Below, in pieces: positions 49,610 through 57,602 of a stretch of 64,000 nt of DNA (its first letter is position 1; each line of letters opens with the position of its first letter). Both the position numbers and the translations under genes were made by a program. The notes under the pieces were generated by a model that did no database searches, was not told where the DNA came from, and was given only the letters and a program-made list of their open reading frames with translations. Source of the stretch: Chloroflexota bacterium (GTDB lineage Bacteria; Chloroflexota; Anaerolineae; Anaerolineales; Anaerolineaceae); assembly GCA_021825925.1 (NCBI GenBank), contig JAKAFP010000003.1:1-64000 (forward strand), read 5' to 3'.

Positions 49610-50539
49610 TTGGAAGATCTAATCGAAACCCAAAAAACCAATAATGACCAAAGGCGTTCACCAACCCGTGAAGTAATTAAGCATTTGTTACGTCACAGAT
49701 CAGGACGCACTGGCCTCATTATTCTATCTTTGCTTGTGCTTATCGCCATATTTGCACCCTTGATCGCACCGTATGATCCGACACAACTTTTAAAAACTGA
49801 AAAACGCCGCGATCCTCCCTGCGTCCATCTGTTTGGATGCCCCAAAGACCAGGCGCAGCACCTTTTCGGTATTGATGGCAACAGCCGAGATCTCTTTTCA
49901 CGCGTGATTTTTGGCTCACGGTTGTCTTTGCAGGTCGGCCTGGTGACCATGGGCTTTGCCATTTTGGTCGGCACCATCATCGGCGCCTTCGCAGCTTATA
50001 CCGGCGGCGCCGTGGATAACATCTTGATGCGGCTGATGGACGTGGTCATGGCTTTCCCAAGCCTGCTGCTGGCCATCACCATCGTGAGTGTGCTGGGAAC
50101 AGGGTTGATCAACGCCCTGCTTGCCATCGGTATTGTATCCATTCCGCGTTTTGCGCGTTTGGTGCGTTCCACTGTCCTATCAGTCAAGGAATTGGAGTAT
50201 GTTCAGGCTTCTAAAGCACTGGGCGGATCTTCGATGCACATTCTTTTCAAACGCATCCTGCCCAATGCCATCACCCCGCTGATCGTGCAAGGCACGCTTG
50301 GCATCGCGACCGCCATTCTGGACGCCGCCGCCCTGTCTTTCCTGGGACTTGGCGCAGAACCTCCGCGGCCTGAATGGGGTCTGATGTTGGGTGAAGAAAA
50401 GAACAGCATCTTTAGCGCCCCTCACCTGGTGATCTTTCCGGGTATTGCCATCATGCTGACCGTGTTGGCCTTCAACCTACTGGGTGATGGTCTGCGCGAC
50501 GCTCTCGATCCGCGCCTGACCCGCTCAAGATCAGCATAA
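49610..50539 (+). CDS. oppC: Oligopeptide ABC transporter permease OppC
   Basis: 309 aa. N-terminal OppC-type segment (HRSGRTGLIILSLLVLIAIF), a short outer domain with FGIDGNSRDLFSRVIFGSR, then spans and the EAA loop EYVQASKALGGS. It starts with TTG at 49610, supported by GGAG at 49601-49604; the next ATG would remove essential sequence. The gene is 11 bases after oppB and is followed by a terminator. Confidence 0.94.
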   Translation: MEDLIETQKTNNDQRRSPTREVIKHLLRHRSGRTGLIILSLLVLIAIFAPLIAPYDPTQLLKTEKRRDPPCVHLFGCPKDQAQHLFGIDGNSRDLFSRVIFGSRLSLQVGLVTMGFAILVGTIIGAFAAYTGGAVDNILMRLMDVVMAFPSLLLAITIVSVLGTGLINALLAIGIVSIPRFARLVRSTVLSVKELEYVQASKALGGSSMHILFKRILPNAITPLIVQGTLGIATAILDAAALSFLGLGAEPPRPEWGLMLGEEKNSIFSAPHLVIFPGIAIMLTVLAFNLLGDGLRDALDPRLTRSRSA

Positions 50540-50568
50540 TTAATAAGAGTTGGAAAATCGTACTTACC

Positions 50569-50596
50569 GGGCTTGCTGATCAGCAAGCCCTTTTTT
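50569..50596 (+). terminator. Terminator of the second opp operon
   Basis: GGGCTTGCTGATCAGCAAGCCC (22 bases, halves GGGCTTGCTGA and TCAGCAAGCCC) followed by six T. Confidence 0.92.
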
Positions 50597-50639
50597 ATAC
50601 GGTCTCCGGCTAGAAAACCCGTCAATTTCGCTTCTTGCT

Positions 50640-50831
50640 TTACGCGGGTTCCAGCCTGGACTGGACCAAGGCTTCTTGAATTTTTAGCAGCAGTACCTTT
50701 TTACTTTTCAGCATTTCCTTGTAATCAAAGTTATGGGTGTCTGAAATTTCGACTCGCAGATCTGAAAGGCAATCTTCAAGCGTCTGCTGCAGTAGTGCGG
50801 TTTCTTCCTCATCCAATTCCAGGTGTATCAT
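50640..50831 (-). CDS. Small acidic helical protein of unknown function
   Basis: 63 aa, predicted to be two helices (LDEEETALLQQTLEDCLSDL; YKEMLKSKKVLLLKIQEAL). GAGGAGG before the ATG at 50831 is convincing; the frame stays open 46 codons further but has no SD there. Not recognised. A short hairpin (about 50858-50881) lies in its leader. Confidence 0.75.
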   Translation of the reverse strand: MIHLELDEEETALLQQTLEDCLSDLRVEISDTHNFDYKEMLKSKKVLLLKIQEALVQSRLEPA

Positions 50832-50979
50832 CGCTACCTCCTCAAGAGATAAAAAAGCTGCCCGTTCCAAACGGACAGCCCTAAAGCGCTTTGTTATTAT
50901 TGAGATGATTTGAGCTGTCTGCAATGCTCTTTGCACTTTCAGTATAGACAATTCAAAATCCGAAGTCAAGCGGTTGCCC

Positions 50980-51090
50980 TCTATAGGGGCATACCATGCC
51001 CGCTACATGGGCATACCATGCCCGCTACATGGGCATACCATGCCCGCTATAAGGGCATTTCATACCCCTAAAGGGGTATTTCATATACCC
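50980..51090 (-). repeat. Tandem array of five 22-base hairpin units
   Basis: On the minus strand five units of 21-22 bases run in tandem, each a small palindrome of form GGGCATGGTATGCCC or GGGTATGAAATGCCC followed by a spacer such as ATGTAGC. Two central units (51001-51022, 51023-51044) are identical. The first, more degenerate unit includes the last codons and stop of the acetyltransferase-like gene. Confidence 0.85.
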
Positions 51091-52180
51091 GGTAACGCCG
51101 CAGGTCCTTGACGCCAAGCTTGTAGACGGCATTGTTCATGCGGTCGTTGTCTTCAAGGATGTAGTTGATCTCCAGGCGGATATCGTTTGTATACAAATTG
51201 TCGTAGGTCGCCCGGTAAAGCAGGGAGTCAATCGCCTTACCCTGGTATTCAGGGATGACCCCAAGCGCCCACATGCGGAATTGATGCAGTTTGGGCAAAC
51301 CGGTCAAGAGTTTGATCCAGCCAAAGGGCAGTAAACGTCCATCCAGACCTTTGATGATCTTGTTGATATCAGGCAGGGTCATGGCGAAACCGATGGGCTT
51401 GCCCTCAGGGTTTTCAGCGATCAGCACACCCTTGGGATTAATGATCTGTTTCAAGTCGCGGGCCATGGCTTTGGCTTCATCCTTGGTGACGGGATAGAAA
51501 CCCCAATTATCACAGATCGAAACATTTGCCAGATCAAGGATTGTGATCACATCCCCTTCGATGTCATGCATGTTTATCTCTCTGACGGTCACCCCATAGC
51601 GTTTTTTGACGATCTCGGTCAGGGTCAAATAACGCTCAGGGAAGGTGTAGCCTTCGTTGGCATCAATCACGTACACCATCAAATCTTCCGCTTTTTGCAG
51701 ACCAAAACCGGTGAGCAGGTCGTTGTAATAGGGCGGATTGTATGGCGCCATGATCACGGGGGATGGCTCGAAACCTTCAACCACCAGCCCCCATTCCTGG
51801 GAGGCAAAGCTCCAAGGACCGCGCATGCTGGTCATGCCCTTCTGCTTCAGCCAGCCACTGGCTGCGTTGAGCAGGCCATTGGCGACCTCTGGATCGTTAC
51901 TGCTTTCAAAGGAGCCGAAAAGGCCTACAGGCTGCTTCCAATGCTCCACTGCCAGCTGGTCCACGAAGGCAGAAATACGCCCGACCAGCTTGCCATCCTT
52001 TTTAGCCAGGAAAAGCGTGTATTCGCAGTGCTGCAGCATCGGATTTTTCTCAGGCACATACTGGCCGGCCTGTTCCGATCGCAGGGGTGCGACCCAGACC
52101 GGGTCATTTTTATACATCGCATAAGGAAGATTAATAAATGCTTTGAGTTCTTGCGGGGTGCTAACTTGAATGATCTCCAT
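51068..52180 (-). CDS. YghO-like GNAT-fold protein
   Basis: 370 aa. IQVSTPQELKAFINLPYAMY (about 4-23) and DPVWVAPLR start the family; GPWSFASQEWGLVVEGF and a C-terminal GVIPEYQGKAIDSLLY match a GNAT acetyl-CoA site. Related proteins are annotated YghO; the acceptor is unknown. CGGAGC precedes the ATG. The last codons lie in the hairpin array, so repeat expansion may have set the C-terminus. Confidence 0.82.
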   Translation of the reverse strand: MEIIQVSTPQELKAFINLPYAMYKNDPVWVAPLRSEQAGQYVPEKNPMLQHCEYTLFLAKKDGKLVGRISAFVDQLAVEHWKQPVGLFGSFESSNDPEVANGLLNAASGWLKQKGMTSMRGPWSFASQEWGLVVEGFEPSPVIMAPYNPPYYNDLLTGFGLQKAEDLMVYVIDANEGYTFPERYLTLTEIVKKRYGVTVREINMHDIEGDVITILDLANVSICDNWGFYPVTKDEAKAMARDLKQIINPKGVLIAENPEGKPIGFAMTLPDINKIIKGLDGRLLPFGWIKLLTGLPKLHQFRMWALGVIPEYQGKAIDSLLYRATYDNLYTNDIRLEINYILEDNDRMNNAVYKLGVKDLRRYRVYEIPL

Positions 52181-52254
52181 GATTGCTCCGTAATAGATTG
52201 ATAAACAATATTAGTTGATCGGTATGAAAACCAAATTTTTTTGAATGAATACCC

Positions 52255-53025
52255 TTATCTTCTTGCGACCAGGATCAAATTTCCGCTGGACAACGGATCA
52301 AAGGGATCTCCCCCCAAGGTTCCAAAAGTGCGTACTTGAGTAAACCCGGCTCTGATGGCTTTTTTCTGCAAATCATCCCGCAGCTGCGGTCTGAGCAGGG
52401 TTGAAACCACCTCCGATTTCCATTCCGAAAGGCCATTTCGGTGCAGGTTGACAATATTAAACCCAATTGTACCGTCTGGATTGAAATCATAAAAGCGCTG
52501 AAACACCCACTGCGCTTCACCCTCCTGAAATGCCTGTGGCTCCATCCAACGGTCTTTTTTCGCCATCACAGCATCAAAATTGCGATTTTGGATCAACAGC
52601 AGCCCTCCCGGTTTCAGGCAGGCGAAGAAATCAATCAGAGCGAAGTCAATATCTTCCTCCTGAATGAGATGCGGCAGGGAATTCCCGAGGCACAAAACGG
52701 CGTCAAAACGCGATTCACCAAAGGCAGAAGCCAGTGATCCAAAGCCAACGGCTTTTAGTGGTAATTCCAATTTTGCAGAAGTGGCATTGAGTTCTGCCTT
52801 TTTGATCATTTCGGCGCTGAAATCCGCCCCTGCCACCTGATAGCCAGCTCTGGTCAACGCCAGGGCGTGCATGCCGGTTCCGCAGGCGGCATCGAGAATT
52901 CTCAAGGGTTCGCCAAGCGGGCTTTTGACCTCGCTCAGTATTTTTTCGATCAAAGGGATTTCAAACCCTAGACGATTATCCCAATTGACGAAGCGATCAT
53001 AATCTGAGGCAAATTGATCATACAT
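52255..53025 (-). CDS. Class I SAM-dependent methyltransferase
   Basis: 256 aa. YDQFASDYDRFVNWDNR at the start, motif I LDAACGTGMHALAL (about 45-58), an acidic residue after VAGADFS, and motif IV VLCLGNSLPHL. Substrate unknown. ATG at 53025 with AAGGA; a GTG two codons earlier is less well placed. Confidence 0.88.
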   Translation of the reverse strand: MYDQFASDYDRFVNWDNRLGFEIPLIEKILSEVKSPLGEPLRILDAACGTGMHALALTRAGYQVAGADFSAEMIKKAELNATSAKLELPLKAVGFGSLASAFGESRFDAVLCLGNSLPHLIQEEDIDFALIDFFACLKPGGLLLIQNRNFDAVMAKKDRWMEPQAFQEGEAQWVFQRFYDFNPDGTIGFNIVNLHRNGLSEWKSEVVSTLLRPQLRDDLQKKAIRAGFTQVRTFGTLGGDPFDPLSSGNLILVARR

Positions 53026-53126
53026 GATCACATCCTTCTCTCATCCCAGTGTAAAATCAACTGGTATAACTTGATAATACAATTAAACACCAATTTCTGG
53101 TGAACATGGCAAATTACAGGTGAAGC

Positions 53127-53810
53127 ATGAATGGAAATTCTTTAGTCTCTTTACTATTCCAGGTCTATGCCCATTTTGGTTGGGTTGGCAGTCTGGTGAT
53201 CCTCGCAGGCTGTCTGATCACTGCACTACACTACCGCGGACGCTCCGATGAGAAATACTCGATCCTGAATCATTTCATCTCGGAATTGGGTGAGATCGGG
53301 GTCTCAAAGCTGGCCATGGTCTTCAACATCGGCATGATCATCGGCGGCGCACTCTTTTTACCCTTTATCGCCGGCCTTGGCATCGTGCTTGGCACACTGT
53401 GGTCAACCATTGGAATGGCCGCTGGGCTGCTGGCCGCAGTTTCGAGCATCCTCGTGGGCGTCTTTTCGATGGACCGCCTGGAACCACACCGCAAGGCCGC
53501 CATGACTTTCTTCAGATCGGGGTTGGTAACCGTGCTCTTTTTCACCATTGCCGTGTTCGTCCAACCCGCCGGACAGCGGGTTATCCCACTGGCGGTCAAC
53601 ATCTTCGGCATACTCGCCATCGTTTCATACTCGGCTTTTTTGGTGATCGTCAGCCAGAAGACCGATAAAAAGGGTCAGGAAAACTATTTGCTGGACCCCA
53701 CCGAAAAGAAAGTACGCCCGCGTTTTTGGCGCACCCCCTTTTTGGAATGGATGCTGTTCTTTGCCACCATCGCCTGGTTCCTGTGTGTTTCGCTCATCTT
53801 GATCTATTAA
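53127..53810 (+). CDS. DUF998 membrane protein
   Basis: 227 aa, about six membrane spans. NHFISELGEIG (about 48-58) is the DUF998 signature, and the end has a basic loop before the last span. Function unknown. AGGTGA precedes the ATG. Confidence 0.8.
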   Translation: MNGNSLVSLLFQVYAHFGWVGSLVILAGCLITALHYRGRSDEKYSILNHFISELGEIGVSKLAMVFNIGMIIGGALFLPFIAGLGIVLGTLWSTIGMAAGLLAAVSSILVGVFSMDRLEPHRKAAMTFFRSGLVTVLFFTIAVFVQPAGQRVIPLAVNIFGILAIVSYSAFLVIVSQKTDKKGQENYLLDPTEKKVRPRFWRTPFLEWMLFFATIAWFLCVSLILIY

Positions 53811-53877
53811 TGACCTTTGGGAACATTAGCTGCTTTCAAGTCGTCTTGTGATTAATCAGATCAATTTTGGAGGAAAG

Positions 53878-54279
53878 ATGAGACGCTTTTTGCCAGTTTT
53901 AGGTTTAGTAATCACTGCATCCCTGGTGCTCACCGCCTGCGGCGGCAGAACCATCAAGATCAGCGCGGATGACAACGGAAGCACCATCGAGATGAAACAA
54001 GGGCAGACCCTGATTCTGACCATAGATGGCAACCCCACAACCGGTTACAACTGGGAAGTTGAATCCGTGGATGAGAATGTGCTGAAATCCGCTGGTGAAC
54101 CGGATTATTCGACGGATTTCAGGCTAAGACCCGGCATGACCGGCGTTGGTGGAACCTATAAATTCAAGTTCACCGTCGTCAGTGCCGGAACCACGACCTT
54201 GAAGTTAAATTATTGGCGCTCTTTTGAATCGGAAAATCCCCCGGTGGAAACGTTTGAAGTCGCAGTGAATGTGAAATAA
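53878..54279 (+). CDS. Chagasin-type (I42) cysteine protease inhibitor, lipoprotein
   Basis: 133 aa. Lipobox VLTAC, then a single beta-domain with the three inhibitor loops in order: NPTTGYNW, GVGGTYKF and YWRSFE. In chagasins these wedge into papain-like proteases. The third loop has RSF rather than the common RPW. It is exposed on the outer membrane face. GGAGG fixes the ATG at 53878. Confidence 0.88.
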   Translation: MRRFLPVLGLVITASLVLTACGGRTIKISADDNGSTIEMKQGQTLILTIDGNPTTGYNWEVESVDENVLKSAGEPDYSTDFRLRPGMTGVGGTYKFKFTVVSAGTTTLKLNYWRSFESENPPVETFEVAVNVK

Positions 54280-54291
54280 CAATCGTTTATA

Positions 54292-54327
54292 AGTAGGGGA
54301 GGTTCATGAACCTCCCCTACTATTTTT
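54292..54327 (+). terminator. Bidirectional terminator
   Basis: AGTAGGGGAGGTTC pairs with GAACCTCCCCTACT (54292-54321) and is followed by ATTTTTATT. It lies between convergent genes. Confidence 0.9.
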
Positions 54328-54330
54328 ATT

Positions 54331-55677
54331 CTATTTCTTCGCAGCGTCGGCAATCATTTTGTCGTGGTTCTGCCGGGTGATCGGATACCAGATCAAGAGC
54401 GGCAGAGCGATCATAAAGGCAATCACGGGTACGATGGCAAAGAAGAATCGGATGCCAAACAGGGCATGCGGAGTCTGCGCCACATTCGGGACGTAGCCGT
54501 AGAGTTTAAGTGCCCATCCGCTGGCAGCGATGCCAACTGCCCCTGTCAGTTTACCCAAAAAGTTGTTAACCCCAAAATAGACACCCTCGTGCCGTTCACC
54601 GGTTTGGGCTTGATCCACTTCGAGCACGTCGGGGATCATACTCCACGGGAAGACGTATTGCGCCGAGAAGCCCAGGCCGGCCACGAAAGCCACCACATAG
54701 ATCAAGGGGGTGGGTCCCTGGGGTAAAAAGAATGCGCCAATGATGGCAACACTGGCAATTCCGAGACCCAGGGCGTAGGCAGGCCCCTTATTGAGCTTTT
54801 GCGAGGCGAAACGCCAGGGCACCAGGAAAATGGCAATGGTGACCAACATGACCATCATGACCAGCGGAATTTGATCCGTCATCTGCAGCTGATAGGTGAG
54901 GAAGTAAGGCAGCAAAGCCGTGAGCAGTGTGAAGCTGATGCTGATGATGGTGCTCATGATCATGTACTGCACAAAGGGGCGGTTTTTAAAGACATGTTTG
55001 AGCTGTGAAAGCGCCGGCATCTTGGCCGGTTCAAGGTCGGGATTGGGCGTTTCCTTGACACCAAAGGTGGTGATCAGGGCGGTGACAATGGCAACCACGC
55101 CAAAAACAGCCCCCATGCCGCTGTAAGCGGCGGTCTTTGTCCAGCCCATGTTCATAAAGATGCCGGCGATCATGGTGGTGAGCGCTGCACCCATGATGTA
55201 GCCCAAAACGGTGAAGATCATGCGGATCGAGATCAATGAGGTGCGTTCATCGTAATCGTAGGTCAATTCCGCGGAGAGGGCATAGTAAGGCACGCTGACC
55301 AGGGTCTGAGTGGTATCCACAAGCAGGAAGGAACCCAAAACAGCCAGGAAGGCGGTGGCACCGGTCATTCCGGCTGGCAGCGAATAAAGCAGCCAGATGG
55401 TCAGGCCAAAGGGGATGGCGCCGAAAAGCATGTAAGGTTTGCGTCGGCCCCAGCGGCTCTTGGTACGGTCGGAGATGAATCCAAAAAACGGATCATTAAT
55501 GGCATCCCAGGTGAGCTTGCCCACCAGCAAGGCCGTGCCGGCCAGACCGGGGTCAATCCCTAAAATGTCGGTGTAATAAAACAGCAGAAAGAACTGGATG
55601 GACGCGGTAAGCAGCGAGATACCCAGATCTGCTATACCATAAGCAATTTTGGTTTTCAGGGGTAGTTTGGCTAACAT
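54331..55677 (-). CDS. GPH-family sugar:cation symporter (MelB-like)
   Basis: 448 aa, 12 predicted spans. KIAYGIADLG at the N-terminus, DAINDPFFGFISDRTKSRWGRR (in parts: DAINDPFFGF, DRTKSRWGRRKP) and VSVPYYALSAELTYDYDERT are the glycoside-pentoside-hexuronide family motifs. It probably imports a glycoside or sugar acid with H+ or Na+. It lies 10 bases after the GxGYxYP gene, so they form one operon and perhaps one pathway. Confidence 0.92.
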   Translation of the reverse strand: MLAKLPLKTKIAYGIADLGISLLTASIQFFLLFYYTDILGIDPGLAGTALLVGKLTWDAINDPFFGFISDRTKSRWGRRKPYMLFGAIPFGLTIWLLYSLPAGMTGATAFLAVLGSFLLVDTTQTLVSVPYYALSAELTYDYDERTSLISIRMIFTVLGYIMGAALTTMIAGIFMNMGWTKTAAYSGMGAVFGVVAIVTALITTFGVKETPNPDLEPAKMPALSQLKHVFKNRPFVQYMIMSTIISISFTLLTALLPYFLTYQLQMTDQIPLVMMVMLVTIAIFLVPWRFASQKLNKGPAYALGLGIASVAIIGAFFLPQGPTPLIYVVAFVAGLGFSAQYVFPWSMIPDVLEVDQAQTGERHEGVYFGVNNFLGKLTGAVGIAASGWALKLYGYVPNVAQTPHALFGIRFFFAIVPVIAFMIALPLLIWYPITRQNHDKMIADAAKK

Positions 55678-55687
55678 GAACGCTCCT

Positions 55688-57376
55688 CTACTTCGATGAT
55701 TGATTCAGATGCTGCTGGGCTAAAAGCAAAAATTCATCTGCACGAACAAAATGGAGGTGTTCTCCATCGTGTTTTTTAATAAATGCCGCCACATCATCCA
55801 GGCTGGTGCGGTAGGCAAAAAGGTGGACGCCGATAAAGCGCGGTGTGCCGTTGGTTGAAAGGATTAACCCCTCCAACCGCGACAAGAGTTGGTCGGCGGT
55901 ATCCCAGATGTTGGCGGCCTGGGGGATCTCGTTGGCAAAGACGGGCGTGCCGTTGACCAATTCCTGCGGTGCACGGCTGACAATGGCATAACCGCTGAGA
56001 AAACCGAGTAGATCCCCTTTGTGTTTGACGAGTTGCCTGAGCACCCTCCGCGGCGGATCGGCCACATAGGTGGTGACCACGTTGATGCCGGCTTTTTTGC
56101 AAACTTGCGCTGTGGATTTCATGTAATCCGCGAAACGGGCAGCCAGCGGCGGCACAACGTAACCCGCGCCGGAAGGTCCTGCCACCAGACAGTCATTGGC
56201 GGTTTTGGTGCGGGAGAATCGCTCCAGCAGTGCGGGAGCCAGTTCAGAAAGCAAAGGCTGGCATTCCCAGTTAAACGGGATGCTGCCCCGTGCGGCGCTG
56301 TTCCAGTTGCCCAACTCGGCGGTGTTCATCATCATCAGTTGATCGCCATCCGAGAGGGTGAAAGTCACGTAGGTGCCCTGCGGATCAAGCTTGACCTCTG
56401 GGAGGATGTCGGTCTTGAATTCATCCAGCGGTTTCACCCGGCTGTGGAAGGAGAAATTGCCTGCCAGGTGGGATGGGACCAGCCGTAAGCCGTTGGATGA
56501 AAGCTGCAGCATGAAAGTCAGTTCATCATCACGCTTGGTGTGCCAGCCGAAAATGGTCGGGTAAGGCAGCGCCTCCACCGCGGACTGAATGCAGTTGGAG
56601 AGCCTGACTTCCGCGGACTTGCGCCCCATCCAGAAGAGCGCGAGACGCTTTAGGGCGCCATCCAGGCGCAGGGCGAAGAGCAGTTCGCGCAGCCAGGGTG
56701 GACCGAAGGCCAGGAGCAGCAGGGTGGTAGCCCCAAAGCCCTTGAAGGTGCTCGAAAGGCTGTAGATGAAGATATTATTCTTCACGGCATAATCGAGGAA
56801 TTCGGGGCGTTCCCAGCCCGGTTCGAGGCAGGCCAGCATGCCTTTTTTGCAGCGGGGAAAAAGGTTCTCGTAGGCCCAGGTGTAGATCGCGACCCGATCC
56901 TGCCACTTGCCGCGCAGGTCGTGGGCTTTGGGCAGGTTGAACGCTTTGACCCATGCTTCATGGGCGGGGCTGACCGCGATCAGGTCTTCCAGACCAGCGA
57001 GCATGACCGCCAGGTTGGTGGTATCCGGCTGGGATTCATCCCAGACCACGTAGCCTTTGAAGGCAGTCAGGTTAACCGTGACCAGTTCATCCAGGTCTTT
57101 AACGGGGTGCGGGTTGAACCCGTGTTCGTGAGTGTAATAGTTGAGATTGTTCCGGTCCTGGTTGCCGAGCATGGCGCGGTACTTGCCGTACCAGAAGTCG
57201 TCATCCATGAAGATCTCGTTGGTACGGCGGGCCATGGGGTCGTCGTAAAAGCCGTAATCCAGAAACACATGAGGTCCGCTGCGATTGAGCAGCCCTTGAA
57301 GCGCGGCTGCGCAGACCTGTTCGTCGTAGGCAAGCGAAGAGACGTCTAGTGTTGCGATGGTTTTTTCAGGGGACAT
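55688..57376 (-). CDS. GxGYxYP domain protein, putative glycoside hydrolase
   Basis: 562 aa, no signal peptide, so cytoplasmic. ALQGLLNRSGPHVFLDYG (about 29-46) resembles the GxGYxYP N-terminal domain, and GPSGAGYVVPP (about 411-421) fits the motif that names the family, with Val where the second aromatic usually is. YVTFTLSDGDQL is another family block. Partner of the GPH transporter. The enzyme activity is predicted only. Confidence 0.75.
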   Translation of the reverse strand: MSPEKTIATLDVSSLAYDEQVCAAALQGLLNRSGPHVFLDYGFYDDPMARRTNEIFMDDDFWYGKYRAMLGNQDRNNLNYYTHEHGFNPHPVKDLDELVTVNLTAFKGYVVWDESQPDTTNLAVMLAGLEDLIAVSPAHEAWVKAFNLPKAHDLRGKWQDRVAIYTWAYENLFPRCKKGMLACLEPGWERPEFLDYAVKNNIFIYSLSSTFKGFGATTLLLLAFGPPWLRELLFALRLDGALKRLALFWMGRKSAEVRLSNCIQSAVEALPYPTIFGWHTKRDDELTFMLQLSSNGLRLVPSHLAGNFSFHSRVKPLDEFKTDILPEVKLDPQGTYVTFTLSDGDQLMMMNTAELGNWNSAARGSIPFNWECQPLLSELAPALLERFSRTKTANDCLVAGPSGAGYVVPPLAARFADYMKSTAQVCKKAGINVVTTYVADPPRRVLRQLVKHKGDLLGFLSGYAIVSRAPQELVNGTPVFANEIPQAANIWDTADQLLSRLEGLILSTNGTPRFIGVHLFAYRTSLDDVAAFIKKHDGEHLHFVRADEFLLLAQQHLNQSSK

Positions 57377-57382
57377 GATTTG

Positions 57383-57410
57383 ATTATAGAGAGGATTGCG
57401 GCCTTGTCAA
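57383..57410 (-). promoter_or_regulatory. Consensus promoter placed for a leaderless transcript
   Basis: Minus strand TTGACA (57410-57405), 16-base spacer, TATAAT (57388-57383), 6 bases, then the ATG at 57376. No Shine-Dalgarno. Both hexamers are perfect. Confidence 0.8.
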
Positions 57411-57602
57411 CTTAATTGCACAATGCGCAAATGAAGTGCTTTGACGATTATTATAGGACTTAAGACAAACATAATAACCAAAACAATTTCTACGAGTTAA
57501 AAGTGGGAAAACTGATATTAGATTATTTTAATATCTATATGAGTTTGATTATTATGAATATAATAAATGTGAGCTCTCAATATTGGTTGACAGGATTATT
57601 TA

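Noticed and set aside
50980-51090. CRISPR array
   Set aside because: Units are contiguous with no unique spacers of normal length and no cas genes are near.
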